A stretch of DNA of 64,000 nt from Mariprofundus micogutta (GCF_001895085.1 NZ_BDFD01000002.1:1-64000); one strand, 5' to 3'; positions 18,697 to 28,934 are shown, counted from the first letter of the stretch. Program-made: numbers and translations. The notes: generated from the sequence alone by a model not told the origin.

Positions 18697-20862
18697 ATGA
18701 AGAAGATCAGAGAACATCATAATCTCACATCGCAATACTCTATCCCGGAGTATATCAACCTTCTCGTCACTCATTCAGCTCACCTTTATCGAAGTTCCCC
18801 CTTGCTGGAAAAAGCATGTCAGTATGTCTGGAACGCACAGGATGTAGAATCTGAATTGCCCGGCAGTCTGGATGTCGCGCTATTGCTCGGCCAGTTAAGC
18901 GCAGATGAGACAACGATTATTGTATGCCTGCTCAGCGACAGCCGGCTACGCGGGGCTGAGTTTCATAAGGTCATTGCCAGTGAATTCAGTGACGAAGTGC
19001 TGCAAATGGTCAAAGGCCTTGAAAAACTACACGGGTTTAAAGCCGGAAAATCGGATGGTCATGAGCAGTCTGAGCGCTTAAGAAGAATGTTATTAGCCAT
19101 GGTTGATGATGTGCGTGTCGTGCTCATCAAACTGGCCTACCGGGTGCAGCGGCTCAGGGAACTGGCCAAAGCAGATGCAGAGATACAAAAAGCGGTTGCA
19201 TCAGAATCCCTTGAAATCTTTGCACCCATAGCCAACCGTCTGGGAGTCGGACAACTGAAATGGGAACTCGAAGATCTGTCGTTTCGCTATCTGCAACCTG
19301 AAACCTATAAGCGCATTGCAAAAATGCTCGAGGAAAAAAGAAGCGGACGTGAGTCCTATATTCGTCTGGTTGTCACAAAAATTGATACGCTGCTAAAAAG
19401 TTCTGACATTGATGCCAGGATTTATGGCAGGCCAAAACATATCTACAGTATCTGGTCAAAAATGACGCATAAGAATAAACAGTTTTCAGAATTGTTTGAT
19501 ATGCTAGCCATAAGAATCACGGTCTCTACCATCACAGAATGTTATACCGCACTGGGGCTGATCCATGGCCGCTGGCATTATATCGCCAACGAATTTGATG
19601 ATTATATCGCCAATACAAAAGAGAATGGATATCAAAGTCTGCATACAGCCGTTTACGGGCCGGAAGGCAAACCGGTCGAGATCCAGATCAGAACCAAAGC
19701 CATGCACGAATTTGCAGAATTTGGTGTGGCAGCACACTGGCGTTATAAAGAGCGCACCAAACAGGATGAAGTTCTGGAAAAAACCATTCATTCAATCAGA
19801 CGGTTACTGGAAACGCCTGAAAACGATGATGAGGAATTTTTAGCCAGCTTTAAAACGGAACTGTTCTCCGACCGGGTCTTTGTGTTAAGCCCGGATGGTA
19901 AGGTCATTGACCTGCCGCAGGGTGCTACCCCTCTGGATTTTGCCTACGCAATTCACACAGAAGTCGGTCATCGCTGCCGAGGCGCAAAAGTGAACGGGCA
20001 AATCGTACCGCTGACAACCAGACTTCAAAATGGTGTGCAGGTCGAAATTTTAACGACGAGTCATGCGAGCCCCAGCCGTGACTGGCTCAATCCCAATCTG
20101 GGTTACCTCACCAGCAGCAAGGCACGCTCAAAAATAAAAGCCTGGTTCCGGCAACAGGATTACGAGCAAAATGTGATCGATGGCAAAACCGCTATCGATC
20201 GCGAACTGAAACGTATGCACATTTCAAATCCTGATACGCAAAAATCGATCACTCATTTCAAAGTGAACAGTGACAAAGAGTGGCAGGCCAAAGTCGGTCG
20301 TGGCGATATAACAGCCCGTCAATTGGCCTCTGGGTTGAATCAGATCTATTTCGATGATCCGGTTCAGGCATTACCTCAGAAACCGAGGCCGAAAAAAACA
20401 GGCTCGAATAATCAATCCATCAATGTTTGCGGCGTAGGCAACCTGTTAACCTATATGGCCAACTGCTGCAAACCCGTTCCCGGAGATGAGATTATTGGCT
20501 TCATCACACGAGGCAAAGGGGTTGCTGTTCACCGGAAGGATTGCATCAACATCCTTAATCTCGAAGAGGACAAGCAGAAGCGACTGGTCTCTGTTGAATG
20601 GGCCAATCATGAAAATCAAACCTTTGCCATCACCCTTGCAATCGAGGCAGTTGATCGCACCGGCCTGCTCAAAGACATCACAAGCATCCTTTCCGATCTG
20701 AAAGTCAACGTACTCGGTATCCAGACCCTATCCAATATAGATACCGCGTTGGCAGATATGCAAATCATGCTGGAAATAGAAGACCTTGAACAACTGCAAA
20801 AAGTCTCTGACAAAATTATGCAGTTACCAAATGTACTCAAGGTGTATCGCCAGCGCGCATAA
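18697..20862 (+). CDS. relA: RelA, ribosome-associated (p)ppGpp synthetase
   Basis: A 721-residue RelA/SpoT-type protein making the stringent-response alarmone from ATP and GTP/GDP. The hydrolase domain is degenerate: where bifunctional enzymes have LLHD.vED, this one reads LLSDSRLRG, and the earlier His is also lost, so hydrolysis is unlikely. The synthetase domain is intact: GRPKHIYSIWSKM, FDMLAIRI, NEFDDYIANTKENGYQSLHT and VEIQIRTKAMHEFAE; the EFDD form is that of RelA rather than the RFKD of SpoT. TGS (VFVLSPDGKVIDLPQGATPLDFAY), a zinc-finger-like segment (YMANCCKPVPGDEI) and a C-terminal ACT domain follow. Confidence 0.95.
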   Translation: MKKIREHHNLTSQYSIPEYINLLVTHSAHLYRSSPLLEKACQYVWNAQDVESELPGSLDVALLLGQLSADETTIIVCLLSDSRLRGAEFHKVIASEFSDEVLQMVKGLEKLHGFKAGKSDGHEQSERLRRMLLAMVDDVRVVLIKLAYRVQRLRELAKADAEIQKAVASESLEIFAPIANRLGVGQLKWELEDLSFRYLQPETYKRIAKMLEEKRSGRESYIRLVVTKIDTLLKSSDIDARIYGRPKHIYSIWSKMTHKNKQFSELFDMLAIRITVSTITECYTALGLIHGRWHYIANEFDDYIANTKENGYQSLHTAVYGPEGKPVEIQIRTKAMHEFAEFGVAAHWRYKERTKQDEVLEKTIHSIRRLLETPENDDEEFLASFKTELFSDRVFVLSPDGKVIDLPQGATPLDFAYAIHTEVGHRCRGAKVNGQIVPLTTRLQNGVQVEILTTSHASPSRDWLNPNLGYLTSSKARSKIKAWFRQQDYEQNVIDGKTAIDRELKRMHISNPDTQKSITHFKVNSDKEWQAKVGRGDITARQLASGLNQIYFDDPVQALPQKPRPKKTGSNNQSINVCGVGNLLTYMANCCKPVPGDEIIGFITRGKGVAVHRKDCINILNLEEDKQKRLVSVEWANHENQTFAITLAIEAVDRTGLLKDITSILSDLKVNVLGIQTLSNIDTALADMQIMLEIEDLEQLQKVSDKIMQLPNVLKVYRQRA

Positions 20863-20870
20863 GCTTTTGA

Positions 20871-20900
20871 AAAAGAAAGCCCCCCGCTTTCGCAGAAGGC
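20871..20900 (-). terminator. Rho-independent terminator of ilvD
   Basis: On the minus strand GCCTTCTGC pairs with GCGGGGGGC (three G-U pairs) around a GAAA loop (arms 20892-20900 and 20879-20887), followed by TTTCTTTT. It lies between convergent relA and ilvD and works best for ilvD. Confidence 0.7.
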
Positions 20901-20925
20901 TTTGATCTTTCGTGAACGACTGCGT

Positions 20926-22773
20926 TTACTTCAGCTGATCGAGGTTGCGAACTGCACCTTTATCGGCAGAAGTCGTCAGTGCCGCATAGGCCTGCAGGGC
21001 CTTGGAGACGTAGCGATCACGATCAACCGGTTTCCATGCATCAGCGCCCTTGGCTTCCATAGCAGCGCGGCGGGTCGCCAGTTCATCATCGCTGATAGCC
21101 AGATGAATGCTGCGATTCGGGATATCAATCTCTATAGAATCCCCCTCTTGCACCAGCCCAATCGCACCACCTTCGGCAGCTTCTGGTGAAGCATGGCCAA
21201 TAGATAGACCGGATGTGCCACCGGAGAAACGACCATCGGTGAGCAGTGCACACTCTTTGCCCATACCTTTGGATTTAAGATATGAGGTCGGATAGAGCAT
21301 TTCCTGCATGCCTGGGCCGCCTTTCGGACCTTCGTAGCGGATAATGACAATATCTCCTGGTACAATCTTGTCGTTGAGAATTGCGGTGACTGAATCATCC
21401 TGAGACTCAAATACGCGGGCACGACCTGTGAACTTCCAGATTGATTCATCCACACCTGCAGTTTTTACGATGCAGCCACGCTCGGCAATATTACCAAACA
21501 ACACAGCAATGCCGCCCTCTTTCGAGTAGGCATTCTCCATGCTGCGGATACAACCAGCTTCACGATCAGTATCCAGACTCTTCCAGCGTTCCGACTGGGA
21601 AAATGCTGTCTGGGTCGGAATACCGCCCGGTGCAGCACGATACATTTCACGCGGCCCACTGTTGTTTTCATTCATGACATCGTTGGCATCCAGTCCAGCG
21701 CCCAGCGTGGCTGCATGCACAGTCGGCACATCGCGATGAATCAGCCCTGCCCGATCAAGCTCGGAGAGGATACCGATCACACCACCTGCACGATGTACAT
21801 CTTCCATATGGAAGTGCTGCACAGCAGGTGCAACCTTACACAGGTTCGGTACCTTGCGGCTCATGCGATCAATATCGGCCATGGTGAAATCAACACCAGC
21901 CTCCTGTGCGATGGCCAACAGATGTAATACGGTATTGGTCGAGCCACCCATGGCGATATCCAGTGCCATGGCATTCTCGAAGGCTTCAAAAGTTGCGATA
22001 GAACGCGGCAATGTCGAATCGTCATCATTCTCATAATACCGTTTGCACAACTCAACTGCAGTTCGCCCTGCTTCGAGAAACAGTTCTTTCCTGTCTGCAT
22101 GTGTAGCCAGCAGTGAACCGTTTCCGGGCAGAGCCAGACCCAATGCTTCAGCCAGACAGTTCATGGAGTTGGCAGTAAACATGCCGGAACATGAACCGCA
22201 GGTCGGACAGGCAGAACGCTCAACGGCTGCGACGTCTTCATCTGTTTCATTCGGATCAGCAGCCATCACCATGGCATCCACCAGGTCCAGATGAACCTCA
22301 CGATTATTCAGGGTGATTTTACCGGCTTCCATCGGCCCGCCGGATACAAATACGGCAGGAATATTCAGACGTAGTGCCGCCATCAACATCCCCGGCGTAA
22401 TCTTATCGCAGTTGGAAATGCAAACCATGGCATCCGCTGTATGTGCGTTAACCATATATTCTACTGAATCGGCAATCAGATCGCGGCTCGGCAATGAATA
22501 AAGCATGCCGCCATGACCCATAGCGATACCGTCATCGATAGCAATCGTATTAAATTCCTTGGCTACGCCACCGGCGGCCTCAATCTCACGCGCTACCAAT
22601 TGGCCCATATCTTTCAGGTGCACATGACCCGGTACGAACTGGGTAAAGGAGTTCACCACTGCAATAATCGGTTTTTCAAAATCGTCATCTTTCATGCCGG
22701 TAGCGCGCCACAACGAACGGGCGCCAGCCATATTGCGGCCATGGGTGGATGTACGGGAACGATAAACAGGCAT
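20926..22773 (-). CDS. ilvD: Dihydroxy-acid dehydratase IlvD
   Basis: A 615-residue Fe-S dehydratase of valine, leucine and isoleucine synthesis, family length 616. Cluster cysteines lie in [11 protein letters not shown] and [58 protein letters not shown] and [19 protein letters not shown] are also present. The start at 22773 follows CGGAGAG; the longer frame to 22818 enters an intergenic repeat. It is divergent from nadA across a repeat-bearing gap. Confidence 0.97.
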   Translation of the reverse strand: MPVYRSRTSTHGRNMAGARSLWRATGMKDDDFEKPIIAVVNSFTQFVPGHVHLKDMGQLVAREIEAAGGVAKEFNTIAIDDGIAMGHGGMLYSLPSRDLIADSVEYMVNAHTADAMVCISNCDKITPGMLMAALRLNIPAVFVSGGPMEAGKITLNNREVHLDLVDAMVMAADPNETDEDVAAVERSACPTCGSCSGMFTANSMNCLAEALGLALPGNGSLLATHADRKELFLEAGRTAVELCKRYYENDDDSTLPRSIATFEAFENAMALDIAMGGSTNTVLHLLAIAQEAGVDFTMADIDRMSRKVPNLCKVAPAVQHFHMEDVHRAGGVIGILSELDRAGLIHRDVPTVHAATLGAGLDANDVMNENNSGPREMYRAAPGGIPTQTAFSQSERWKSLDTDREAGCIRSMENAYSKEGGIAVLFGNIAERGCIVKTAGVDESIWKFTGRARVFESQDDSVTAILNDKIVPGDIVIIRYEGPKGGPGMQEMLYPTSYLKSKGMGKECALLTDGRFSGGTSGLSIGHASPEAAEGGAIGLVQEGDSIEIDIPNRSIHLAISDDELATRRAAMEAKGADAWKPVDRDRYVSKALQAYAALTTSADKGAVRNLDQLK

Positions 22774-22823
22774 AATAACTCTCCGGTAAGATCTTGGGCG
22801 AAGCGTAACGGCAAACAAAAGCT

Positions 22824-22860
22824 TTCACCACAGAGAGCACAAAGCACACGAAGAAAAAAC
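22824..22860 (+). repeat. TTCACC-led periodic intergenic repeat, copy A
   Basis: Reads TTCACCACAGAGAGCACA, then AAGCACACGAAGAAAAAAC, with CAGAG/CACA/CACG units about 8-9 bases apart. It belongs to the same pattern as copies B (22933-22962, opposite strand) and C (36111-36144). AAGCACACGAAGA at 22842-22854 is a perfect inverted match to copy B. Located in the ilvD-nadA gap. Function unknown. Confidence 0.7.
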
Positions 22861-22932
22861 AGGTAAACGAATTATTTTGACTACAGGATTCGCAATTCAC
22901 AGTTTAAGCCAGCCACAAAAACAGAATCAAAT

Positions 22933-22962
22933 CTTCGCGCTCTTCGTGTGCTTCATGGTGAA
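22933..22962 (-). repeat. TTCACC-led periodic intergenic repeat, copy B
   Basis: On the minus strand it begins TTCACCATGAAGCACACG and continues AAGAGCGCGAAG. Plus-strand TCTTCGTGTGCTT at 22941-22953 is the exact complement of 22842-22854, so copies A and B can form a 13-bp stem around an 86-base loop upstream of nadA. Confidence 0.7.
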
Positions 22963-23015
22963 TAAATCAGGTTCGGGGTTTGACAAGGGAGCAGTGCGTC
23001 CGGAAACTTTGGCTT

Positions 23016-24104
23016 ATGAACGCACAGGCGCTGCTTACGCAGCTATACGACACACCCGAAACTGACATTCTGGAACAGATCACCGCACTGAAAGCCGAAC
23101 TTGGCGATCAGGTATTGATTCTGGGCCACCATTACCAGCGCGAAGAGGTCTTTGCTTTCGCTGATGTGACCGGTGATTCACTGAAACTGTCGCAACAAGC
23201 GGCTGAAACGGATGCACCCAATATTATTTTCTGCGGCGTTCATTTTATGGCCGAAACTGCCGATATCCTTACCGCTGATCATCAAACTGTGTTGCTACCT
23301 GATTTGGCTGCCGGCTGCTCCATGGCAGATATGGCCGATGATGAGCAGGTCGTACGCTGCTGGAATGAGCTCTCTCAGCTTATCAACCCGGATGAATGCG
23401 TAACACCTGTAACCTATATCAACTCGACTGCAGCATTGAAATCTTTCTGTGGCGAACATGGCGGCATCGTCTGCACCTCGGGCAATGCCCAAAAGACGCT
23501 GGAGTGGTCCTGGAGTAATCGTGAAAAAATTCTCTTCTTCCCCGACCAGCATCTGGGTGAAAATACAGCAGTAGCCATGGGTGTACCTGATTCCGACATG
23601 ATCGTCTGGGACCCGTTCCAGCCTATGGGTGGCAATAGCCCGGAAGCCATAGAGAAAGCAAAACTGATTTTGTGGAAAGGTTTTTGTTCGGTGCATCAGC
23701 TGTTCAAACCTGAACATGCAGAGACCATGCGCCGTAATCACAAAGGCATTGAAATACTGGCGCATCCGGAATGCTCACGCGAAGTCTGTGAAACAGCAGA
23801 TTTTATCGGCTCGACCGAAATGATCATCAAACATGTGTCCGAAGCAGAAAGCGGCCAGTCGTTTGCCATTGCCACAGAACTGAATCTGGTGAACCGTCTG
23901 CGTATCGAGTTTCCTGACAAACCTATCTGGTTCCTCTCGCCAATGGTTTGCATGTGCTCTACCATGTTCCGTACTGACCCCCAGCATCTGTGTGCTGCTT
24001 TGACATCGATTCGTGATGGACAGATATCGAACCAGATCAAAGTTCCGCACGAGCAAAAACGCTGGGCAAAACTGGCTTTGGAAAGGATGTTAAATATTGC
24101 GTAA
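23016..24104 (+). CDS. nadA: Quinolinate synthase NadA
   Basis: A 362-residue enzyme that condenses iminoaspartate with DHAP to quinolinate in NAD synthesis, carrying a [4Fe-4S] cluster. Landmarks: LILGHHYQREEVFAFAD, the cluster cysteine in DLAAGCSMADM, HPECSREVCETADFIGSTE and the last cysteine region MVCMCSTMFRTDP. The ATG at 23016 is preferred to a TTG at 22980, which would add 12 unconserved residues. The stop overlaps the start of the OmpA-type gene by 8 bases. nadB and nadC are not in the window. Confidence 0.96.
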   Translation: MNAQALLTQLYDTPETDILEQITALKAELGDQVLILGHHYQREEVFAFADVTGDSLKLSQQAAETDAPNIIFCGVHFMAETADILTADHQTVLLPDLAAGCSMADMADDEQVVRCWNELSQLINPDECVTPVTYINSTAALKSFCGEHGGIVCTSGNAQKTLEWSWSNREKILFFPDQHLGENTAVAMGVPDSDMIVWDPFQPMGGNSPEAIEKAKLILWKGFCSVHQLFKPEHAETMRRNHKGIEILAHPECSREVCETADFIGSTEMIIKHVSEAESGQSFAIATELNLVNRLRIEFPDKPIWFLSPMVCMCSTMFRTDPQHLCAALTSIRDGQISNQIKVPHEQKRWAKLALERMLNIA

Positions 24105-25587
24105 TCAATCTGTTCTGCTCCCACTGTTTGCATTGATATCACTACTGTTGGCATTGCCAGCACTATCGGGAGCGCAAAGCATTGACTCTGTTCAACAGGA
24201 AATGGATGCGTTCAAAGCCAGTGGTGACCATGATCTTGCACCACAAACCCTGCTCAGGGCTGAGCAATATCTCGGCGCAGCAAGACTTGCTGCTGAACAG
24301 CAAAAAAATGAAGACAAGCTGGCTGCCCTGAAAATCGCCAGTGAAAAAATGGCTGAAGCCAGATTAACGGCCAGCGACTTTCGCAAACAGAATCAGGATC
24401 TTCTAAGCCTGCGTGACGATGCAGTTGAAAGTGTACAGATGGTTTCGGCAGCCGAGCAGAGTGCAGGTGAGTTTTCTTCTCAACAACTGCTCAATGAAGC
24501 CAACCAATCATTTAATCTTGCCATCCTGAGCCGGGAACGCGGTGATCTGAGCAAGTCTCAGCAACAGATCGGACAGGCACAGCAGTTATACACCAGAGCG
24601 CTGGATGCATCGCTACCACGCCTGTCTGAACTGGCAGCATCAGCCATAGGTTCTGCAGCATCCAGTGGTGCCAAGAGATATGCGCCGGTCATCTACCAGA
24701 CAGCCAAAGATAAACTTGCTGAATTGCGTGCTTACATTGATGGTATAAATGATTCGCCGCCGAGCCGCCCCGGAGAAGCACTGAAACTGGGGCGTGAAGC
24801 GAAATGGTTGACGGGTCAGGTGAAATTGCTGCGCAAGAATTCCGGCAGCCATGAGGAAATGCTACTAAAATCAAGAGATTTCAGCCTGAGAATGGCTGGC
24901 GTATTGGGCCTGAAAACAACCGATCACCCTCTTCTCTTTGATATGTCCAACCGCGACTTACTCACTGCGGCAGCAAAACTGAAACAGGATGTTGCTGCCG
25001 AACGCAAAGCTCACCAACTGGAAATCGAGGCCCTGAAAATACAGTTCGAAGAAGATCTGCAAGCCCGTCTACTGGCACAGACTGATGAACTCAAACAGTC
25101 TCAGAAAAATCAGTTGTCAGACATGAAAGATGCATTCCGCGCCAAACTGGAGCGGGAAACATATGAGAAAAAACGTCAGGATAAATTACGTTCCTTATTC
25201 AAAAAAGATGAGGCTGATATCCTGATCAATCTGGATGGTTCCCTGCTGGTACGTTTGACCAGTCTGCAGTTTGCCTCAGCAAAAAGTAAACTCGAGACAA
25301 AATATTATGACATGCTGAGCAGGCTGAAAAATGCGCTGCAAATCTATTCCGATCGCAATGTGCGCATTGAAGGCCATACTGACGATTCCGGTGGCATAAA
25401 ACCCAATCAGATCCTTTCACTCAAACGGGCGGAATCTGTGCGTGAATTTCTGATCGCGGCCGGTGTTGATGGAGCTCGCCTGAAAGCACTGGGTTATGGT
25501 GAGGTTCGACCTATTGCCAGCAATGCATTCCCACAGGGGCGAGCCATGAACCGTCGCATTGATATTGTTATTGGCGCTCCAAAATAA
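24097..25587 (+). CDS. OmpA-family cell-envelope protein with coiled-coil N-terminal region
   Basis: A 496-residue exported protein. It has an N-terminal signal (LLPLFALISLLLALPALSGAQS, split here: hydrophobic residues 7-22, cleavage after GAQ), a long Ala/Gln/Leu-rich helical region (30-330, with a strong coiled coil at about 295-350), and a C-terminal OmpA peptidoglycan-binding domain from about 375 with VRIEGHTDDSGG and RAESVREFLIAAGV. The start is TTG at 24097, supported by AAAGGA 9 bases upstream and overlapping the nadA stop. Likely periplasmic, bound to peptidoglycan. The link to nadA is probably only transcriptional. Confidence 0.82.
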   Translation: MRNQSVLLPLFALISLLLALPALSGAQSIDSVQQEMDAFKASGDHDLAPQTLLRAEQYLGAARLAAEQQKNEDKLAALKIASEKMAEARLTASDFRKQNQDLLSLRDDAVESVQMVSAAEQSAGEFSSQQLLNEANQSFNLAILSRERGDLSKSQQQIGQAQQLYTRALDASLPRLSELAASAIGSAASSGAKRYAPVIYQTAKDKLAELRAYIDGINDSPPSRPGEALKLGREAKWLTGQVKLLRKNSGSHEEMLLKSRDFSLRMAGVLGLKTTDHPLLFDMSNRDLLTAAAKLKQDVAAERKAHQLEIEALKIQFEEDLQARLLAQTDELKQSQKNQLSDMKDAFRAKLERETYEKKRQDKLRSLFKKDEADILINLDGSLLVRLTSLQFASAKSKLETKYYDMLSRLKNALQIYSDRNVRIEGHTDDSGGIKPNQILSLKRAESVREFLIAAGVDGARLKALGYGEVRPIASNAFPQGRAMNRRIDIVIGAPK

Positions 25588-25605
25588 ACAGCGGGGAATC
25601 ACACT

Positions 25606-26667
25606 GTGAATTCAGAACTGACTGATCCTTCAGGGCTGGAAGGCCTTCCTGACGAGGTCCACGAACATGCCCGCAAGCTGATCGCTGACTATGCTCACGA
25701 ATCGCCATATAAACGGGCTATTATCGTGGAAGCGCTAAGACTTGTTTCTGATGGATACAGCACTGGTGACGTGAAAATGCTGGCCAAAATGCTGGGCGAA
25801 CTGCGCAAAGGCCTTGATGTATTCCGACCATATCAGGCTCTGCGCAAGGTCAGCATCTTCGGCTCTGCCCGCACAAATCCGGACCACCCCCGTTATGCTC
25901 ATACCATGGCCTGCGCCGCATCACTCAGGGATGAAGGATTTATGATTATTACCGGTGGTGGCGGCGGCATGATGCAGGCAGCCAATGAGGGTGCAGGTGA
26001 AAAAGACTCCTTTGCCATTAATATCAATCTGCCAATGGAGCAGCTTCCCAATCCGGTGATGAGGGATTCACCCCGTCACTTCCAGTGTCAGTATTTCTTT
26101 ACCCGTAAAGTTTTTTTCCTCAAGGAGAGTGATGCGGTGATCCTCACCCCCGGTGGTTTCGGCACACTCGACGAAGCGTTTGAGACACTGACCTTACTGC
26201 AAACCGGTCGTAATCCACCCATCCCTGTCATCATGCTGGAAGCGCCGGGTGATGATTTCTGGGGCCCTTTCATGCAATCATGGATGCGCAGACTCGTGGC
26301 AGATGGTCTGATCGATGCTGATGACAATCACCTCATCTTTCGTACCGACAGCATTGAAGCAGCAACCGCACATATTCGCGATTATTATATCAATTATCAT
26401 AGTTTCCGTTACGTTGGAAAAGCGGTACTTCTGCGTATTCTCAGCCCCCTCTCCGAAGACGCATTAACACGTCTGAATGCGGAATTCTCCGATGTCTTGT
26501 GTGAAGGAAAGATCGACCAGGTATTCCGTTGGCCAAAATCGGACGATCACAGCTTTGATCATCTACCTCGTCTGCGTCTGCATCTGAACCGTTCACGCAT
26601 GAATGTACTACCGCAGATCATACGCCGCATGAACTCACTGTTTCAGCAAGACAACAACGGCAGCTGA
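25606..26667 (+). CDS. LOG-family Rossmann-fold protein (nucleotide phosphoribohydrolase-like)
   Basis: A 353-residue protein with the family core VSIFGSARTNPDHPRY, ITGGGGGMMQAANEGAG and the catalytic PGGFGTLDEAFE, as in LOG enzymes that split nucleoside 5'-monophosphates into base and ribose 5-phosphate. It is longer than the ~200-residue LOG core, with N- and C-terminal extensions of about 80 and 90 residues; the older annotation lysine decarboxylase is misleading. Start is GTG at 25606, 18 bases after the OmpA gene, with GGGGAA upstream. The downstream hairpin at 26667 ends the operon. Confidence 0.85.
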   Translation: MNSELTDPSGLEGLPDEVHEHARKLIADYAHESPYKRAIIVEALRLVSDGYSTGDVKMLAKMLGELRKGLDVFRPYQALRKVSIFGSARTNPDHPRYAHTMACAASLRDEGFMIITGGGGGMMQAANEGAGEKDSFAININLPMEQLPNPVMRDSPRHFQCQYFFTRKVFFLKESDAVILTPGGFGTLDEAFETLTLLQTGRNPPIPVIMLEAPGDDFWGPFMQSWMRRLVADGLIDADDNHLIFRTDSIEAATAHIRDYYINYHSFRYVGKAVLLRILSPLSEDALTRLNAEFSDVLCEGKIDQVFRWPKSDDHSFDHLPRLRLHLNRSRMNVLPQIIRRMNSLFQQDNNGS

Positions 26668-26691
26668 AAAAGCCGATTAATCCGGCTTTTT
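26667..26691. terminator. Bidirectional terminator shared by LOG gene and ion-channel gene
   Basis: AAAAAGCCG (26667-26675) pairs with CGGCTTTTT (26683-26691) around ATTAATC. A-rich and T-rich flanks make it usable in both directions. The stop codon of the minus-strand channel gene (26677-26679) lies in the loop, so the hairpin overlaps its last codons. Confidence 0.85.
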
Positions 26692-27504
26692 ATTCAATGT
26701 TTCAGGACTGACTTCAGTCAGTTGCGTGCGCAGTTGTTCAAGCGCCTGCTGCGTCTGCTCCAATTCCTTCATCAGACAATCCCGTGTTGGCGGCTGACGC
26801 ATCTCCTTCAAGCGCTCCGCCTTGGCTTCGTCAAGGTTATTCAAGACCACGGCAATAAACAGATTGATGATCACAAAGGTCCCCATGATCACAAAGCTGA
26901 CAAAGTAGATCCAGGCAAGTGGATGCATCTCCATCGCCGTGTACATCACATCGGTCCAATCCTCGAGCGTGACAATGCGAAACAGCGTCAGCAGTGCAAT
27001 ACCCAGATTATCCCAATGCTGCGGGTCATGCTTATGAAACAGCTGTTGCCCTGCCACGGCATAGATATAAAAGATAACCCCCATAAGCAGCATGATGTTG
27101 CCCATGCTGGGAATCGACTTCATCAGTGTGGCAACAATCAAGCGCAACTCAGGAATAGCGGAGATCAGGCGTAATACTCGCAACAGTCTTGCCACACGGG
27201 CCAGCATGGCTAGGTCACCTGTACTTGGAATCAGTGCCAGCAAAATAATGGTGAAATCAAACACATTCCAGCCCTGACGGAAGTAATCTCCCACTTTTGG
27301 TGCAACAGCATAAATCTTGATGGCAGCTTCAAGAATAAAAATCAGCAGCACCAGACGATTACCCCAATCGATCCAGTCTCCATAGGCTGCCATCAGCGCC
27401 GGTGATGTTTCCATACCTATCAGCGCAGCACTGATCAGAATCACTGAGACAATAAAATATTCGAAGTAGCGATGCTGTATCATCTTCTGAGCTATCAATT
27501 GCAT
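26677..27504 (-). CDS. Voltage-gated sodium/calcium-type ion channel (NaChBac-like)
   Basis: A 275-residue six-helix channel subunit expected to form homotetramers. S4 shows ARVARLLRVLRLIS with regularly spaced arginines; the pore carries LLTLFRIVTLEDWTDVMY, corresponding to the TLESWSM/S filter of bacterial Na+ channels. Here the filter has Asp at two positions that are Ser and Met/Ser in NavAb, a change that in engineered CavAb gives Ca2+ selectivity, so Ca2+ permeation is plausible. The C-terminal cytosolic helix (LMKELEQTQQALEQLRTQL) fits the known tetrameric coiled coil. Divergent from the adenosine kinase gene. Confidence 0.9.
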   Translation of the reverse strand: MQLIAQKMIQHRYFEYFIVSVILISAALIGMETSPALMAAYGDWIDWGNRLVLLIFILEAAIKIYAVAPKVGDYFRQGWNVFDFTIILLALIPSTGDLAMLARVARLLRVLRLISAIPELRLIVATLMKSIPSMGNIMLLMGVIFYIYAVAGQQLFHKHDPQHWDNLGIALLTLFRIVTLEDWTDVMYTAMEMHPLAWIYFVSFVIMGTFVIINLFIAVVLNNLDEAKAERLKEMRQPPTRDCLMKELEQTQQALEQLRTQLTEVSPETLNKKPD

Positions 27505-27646
27505 ATGAGGTACTCCTAGAGAAAACTAAAAAACGATGGGCATTTTGGTGAGAATTTTCAGGAAGGCAACCATGCTCCAAAGCTATGACATTCACGTTCA
27601 CGAATGGCAGGATGCGTGCATTATCAAATCAGTCAGGAGATTCTCA

Positions 27647-28630
27647 ATGAGTTATGATGTTTTCGGTGTAGGCAATGCCATTATGGATATGCAGGTGCAG
27701 TGTGATGATGCATTTCTGGAGTCCATGGGTATTGAAAAAGGCATCATGACGCTGGTGGATGAAACACGCCAACAGGAAATCCTTGATGCATTGGCCGAAC
27801 ACAATGTGAATTACTGTTCTGGTGGTTCTGCTGCCAACACGATTGTAGGTGTGGCTGATATGGGTGGTAAAGTTGCCTATGCATGTAAAACCGGTGCTGA
27901 TGGATTTGGAAATCAGTATCTGGAAGAGATGCAGGACTTGGGCATCGCTATCGAAGTTCCGCAGACGCAGGGACAGACAGGCAGTTGCGTGGTGCTGATC
28001 ACGCCTGACGCTCAACGCACCATGTTAACCAACCTCGGCATCTCCTCATCCCTGAGCGAGGATGACATCATTGAGTCTGAAATCGCCAAAGCTGAATATG
28101 TATATATCGAAGGTTATCTGTTTGCCGGTGATTCAACCAAAGCCGCAGCGCTGAAGGCCATTGAACTGGCCGAAAAGAATAATGTTAAGATTGCACTGAC
28201 CGTATCCGACCCCTTCCTGATCGATATCTGCCGCGATGATTTCAAGAGACTGGTTGAGGGGCCTGTAAATCTGCTGTTCTGTAATGAGGAGGAAGCCAAA
28301 GCCCTGACAGGGCTGGATGACCCTATCGATTGCGCCCATGAAATTCACAAACATTGCGATAATGTTGCACTGACACTGGGCAAAAAAGGCTCAATCATTA
28401 TGCATCAGGGTGAAACCCTGCCAGTAGAAGGTGTCGAAGCTGATGCCATTGATACGACAGGTGCAGGTGACATGTATGCTGCCGGTGTCCTTTACGGCAT
28501 CACCAATGGCCTGACCTGGCAGAAATCAGGACACCTCGGCTCGCATGCTGCAGGCCTTGTCGTGTCCCAGCTTGGTGCAAGGCTTCCCGGTGCATTGACT
28601 GAAGAGGCAATCGCACAACTGTTGAAGTGA
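27647..28630 (+). CDS. PfkB-family carbohydrate kinase, adenosine kinase-like
   Basis: A 327-residue ribokinase-fold enzyme. It has [15 protein letters not shown] at the start, [11 protein letters not shown] with the sugar-contacting glycines, [14 protein letters not shown] and the PfkB signature [16 protein letters not shown] with the catalytic Asp. The overall sequence type is that usually named adenosine kinase in proteobacteria, phosphorylating adenosine to AMP with ATP; another nucleoside or sugar cannot be excluded. The start at 27647 follows CAGGAGA at 9 bases; the open frame upstream overlaps the divergent channel leader and is not conserved. Confidence 0.87.
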   Translation: MSYDVFGVGNAIMDMQVQCDDAFLESMGIEKGIMTLVDETRQQEILDALAEHNVNYCSGGSAANTIVGVADMGGKVAYACKTGADGFGNQYLEEMQDLGIAIEVPQTQGQTGSCVVLITPDAQRTMLTNLGISSSLSEDDIIESEIAKAEYVYIEGYLFAGDSTKAAALKAIELAEKNNVKIALTVSDPFLIDICRDDFKRLVEGPVNLLFCNEEEAKALTGLDDPIDCAHEIHKHCDNVALTLGKKGSIIMHQGETLPVEGVEADAIDTTGAGDMYAAGVLYGITNGLTWQKSGHLGSHAAGLVVSQLGARLPGALTEEAIAQLLK

Positions 28631-28735
28631 TCCAGCTCATCGCTTGAATCAAGGTTTTGCACAGTATGTGCCTTGCCTGATTTCACAGGTACGACTATAA
28701 ATAAGCAGTAAGTGGCGACAGCCCGGAGGATTATC

Positions 28736-28915
28736 ATGAAAAAAGTATTTAGTTTAATGTTTGTCGCGCTGATTGCGTTATCGCTTTCAGGTTGTTCAGA
28801 GCCCGGCAGCAAAGGCTGGTGTGAAAGCATGAAGGATAAACCAAAAGCTGACTGGTCCAGCAATGATGCGGCAACATTTACCAAACATTGCGTACTCGGT
28901 AACTACGTAGAGTAA
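28736..28915 (+). CDS. Small DUF3012-type lipoprotein
   Basis: A 59-residue protein with a lipoprotein signal (LIALSLSGC, lipid-bearing Cys at about residue 20) and a short mature part with three further features typical of DUF3012: GSKGWCESM, KPKADWSSNDAATF and KHCVLG. Function unknown; anchored in a membrane facing the periplasm. CGGAGGA precedes the ATG, and a strong terminator follows within 20 bases, so it is a genuine small gene. Confidence 0.87.
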   Translation: MKKVFSLMFVALIALSLSGCSEPGSKGWCESMKDKPKADWSSNDAATFTKHCVLGNYVE

Positions 28916-28934
28916 CTCATCTCAAAATCAAATC

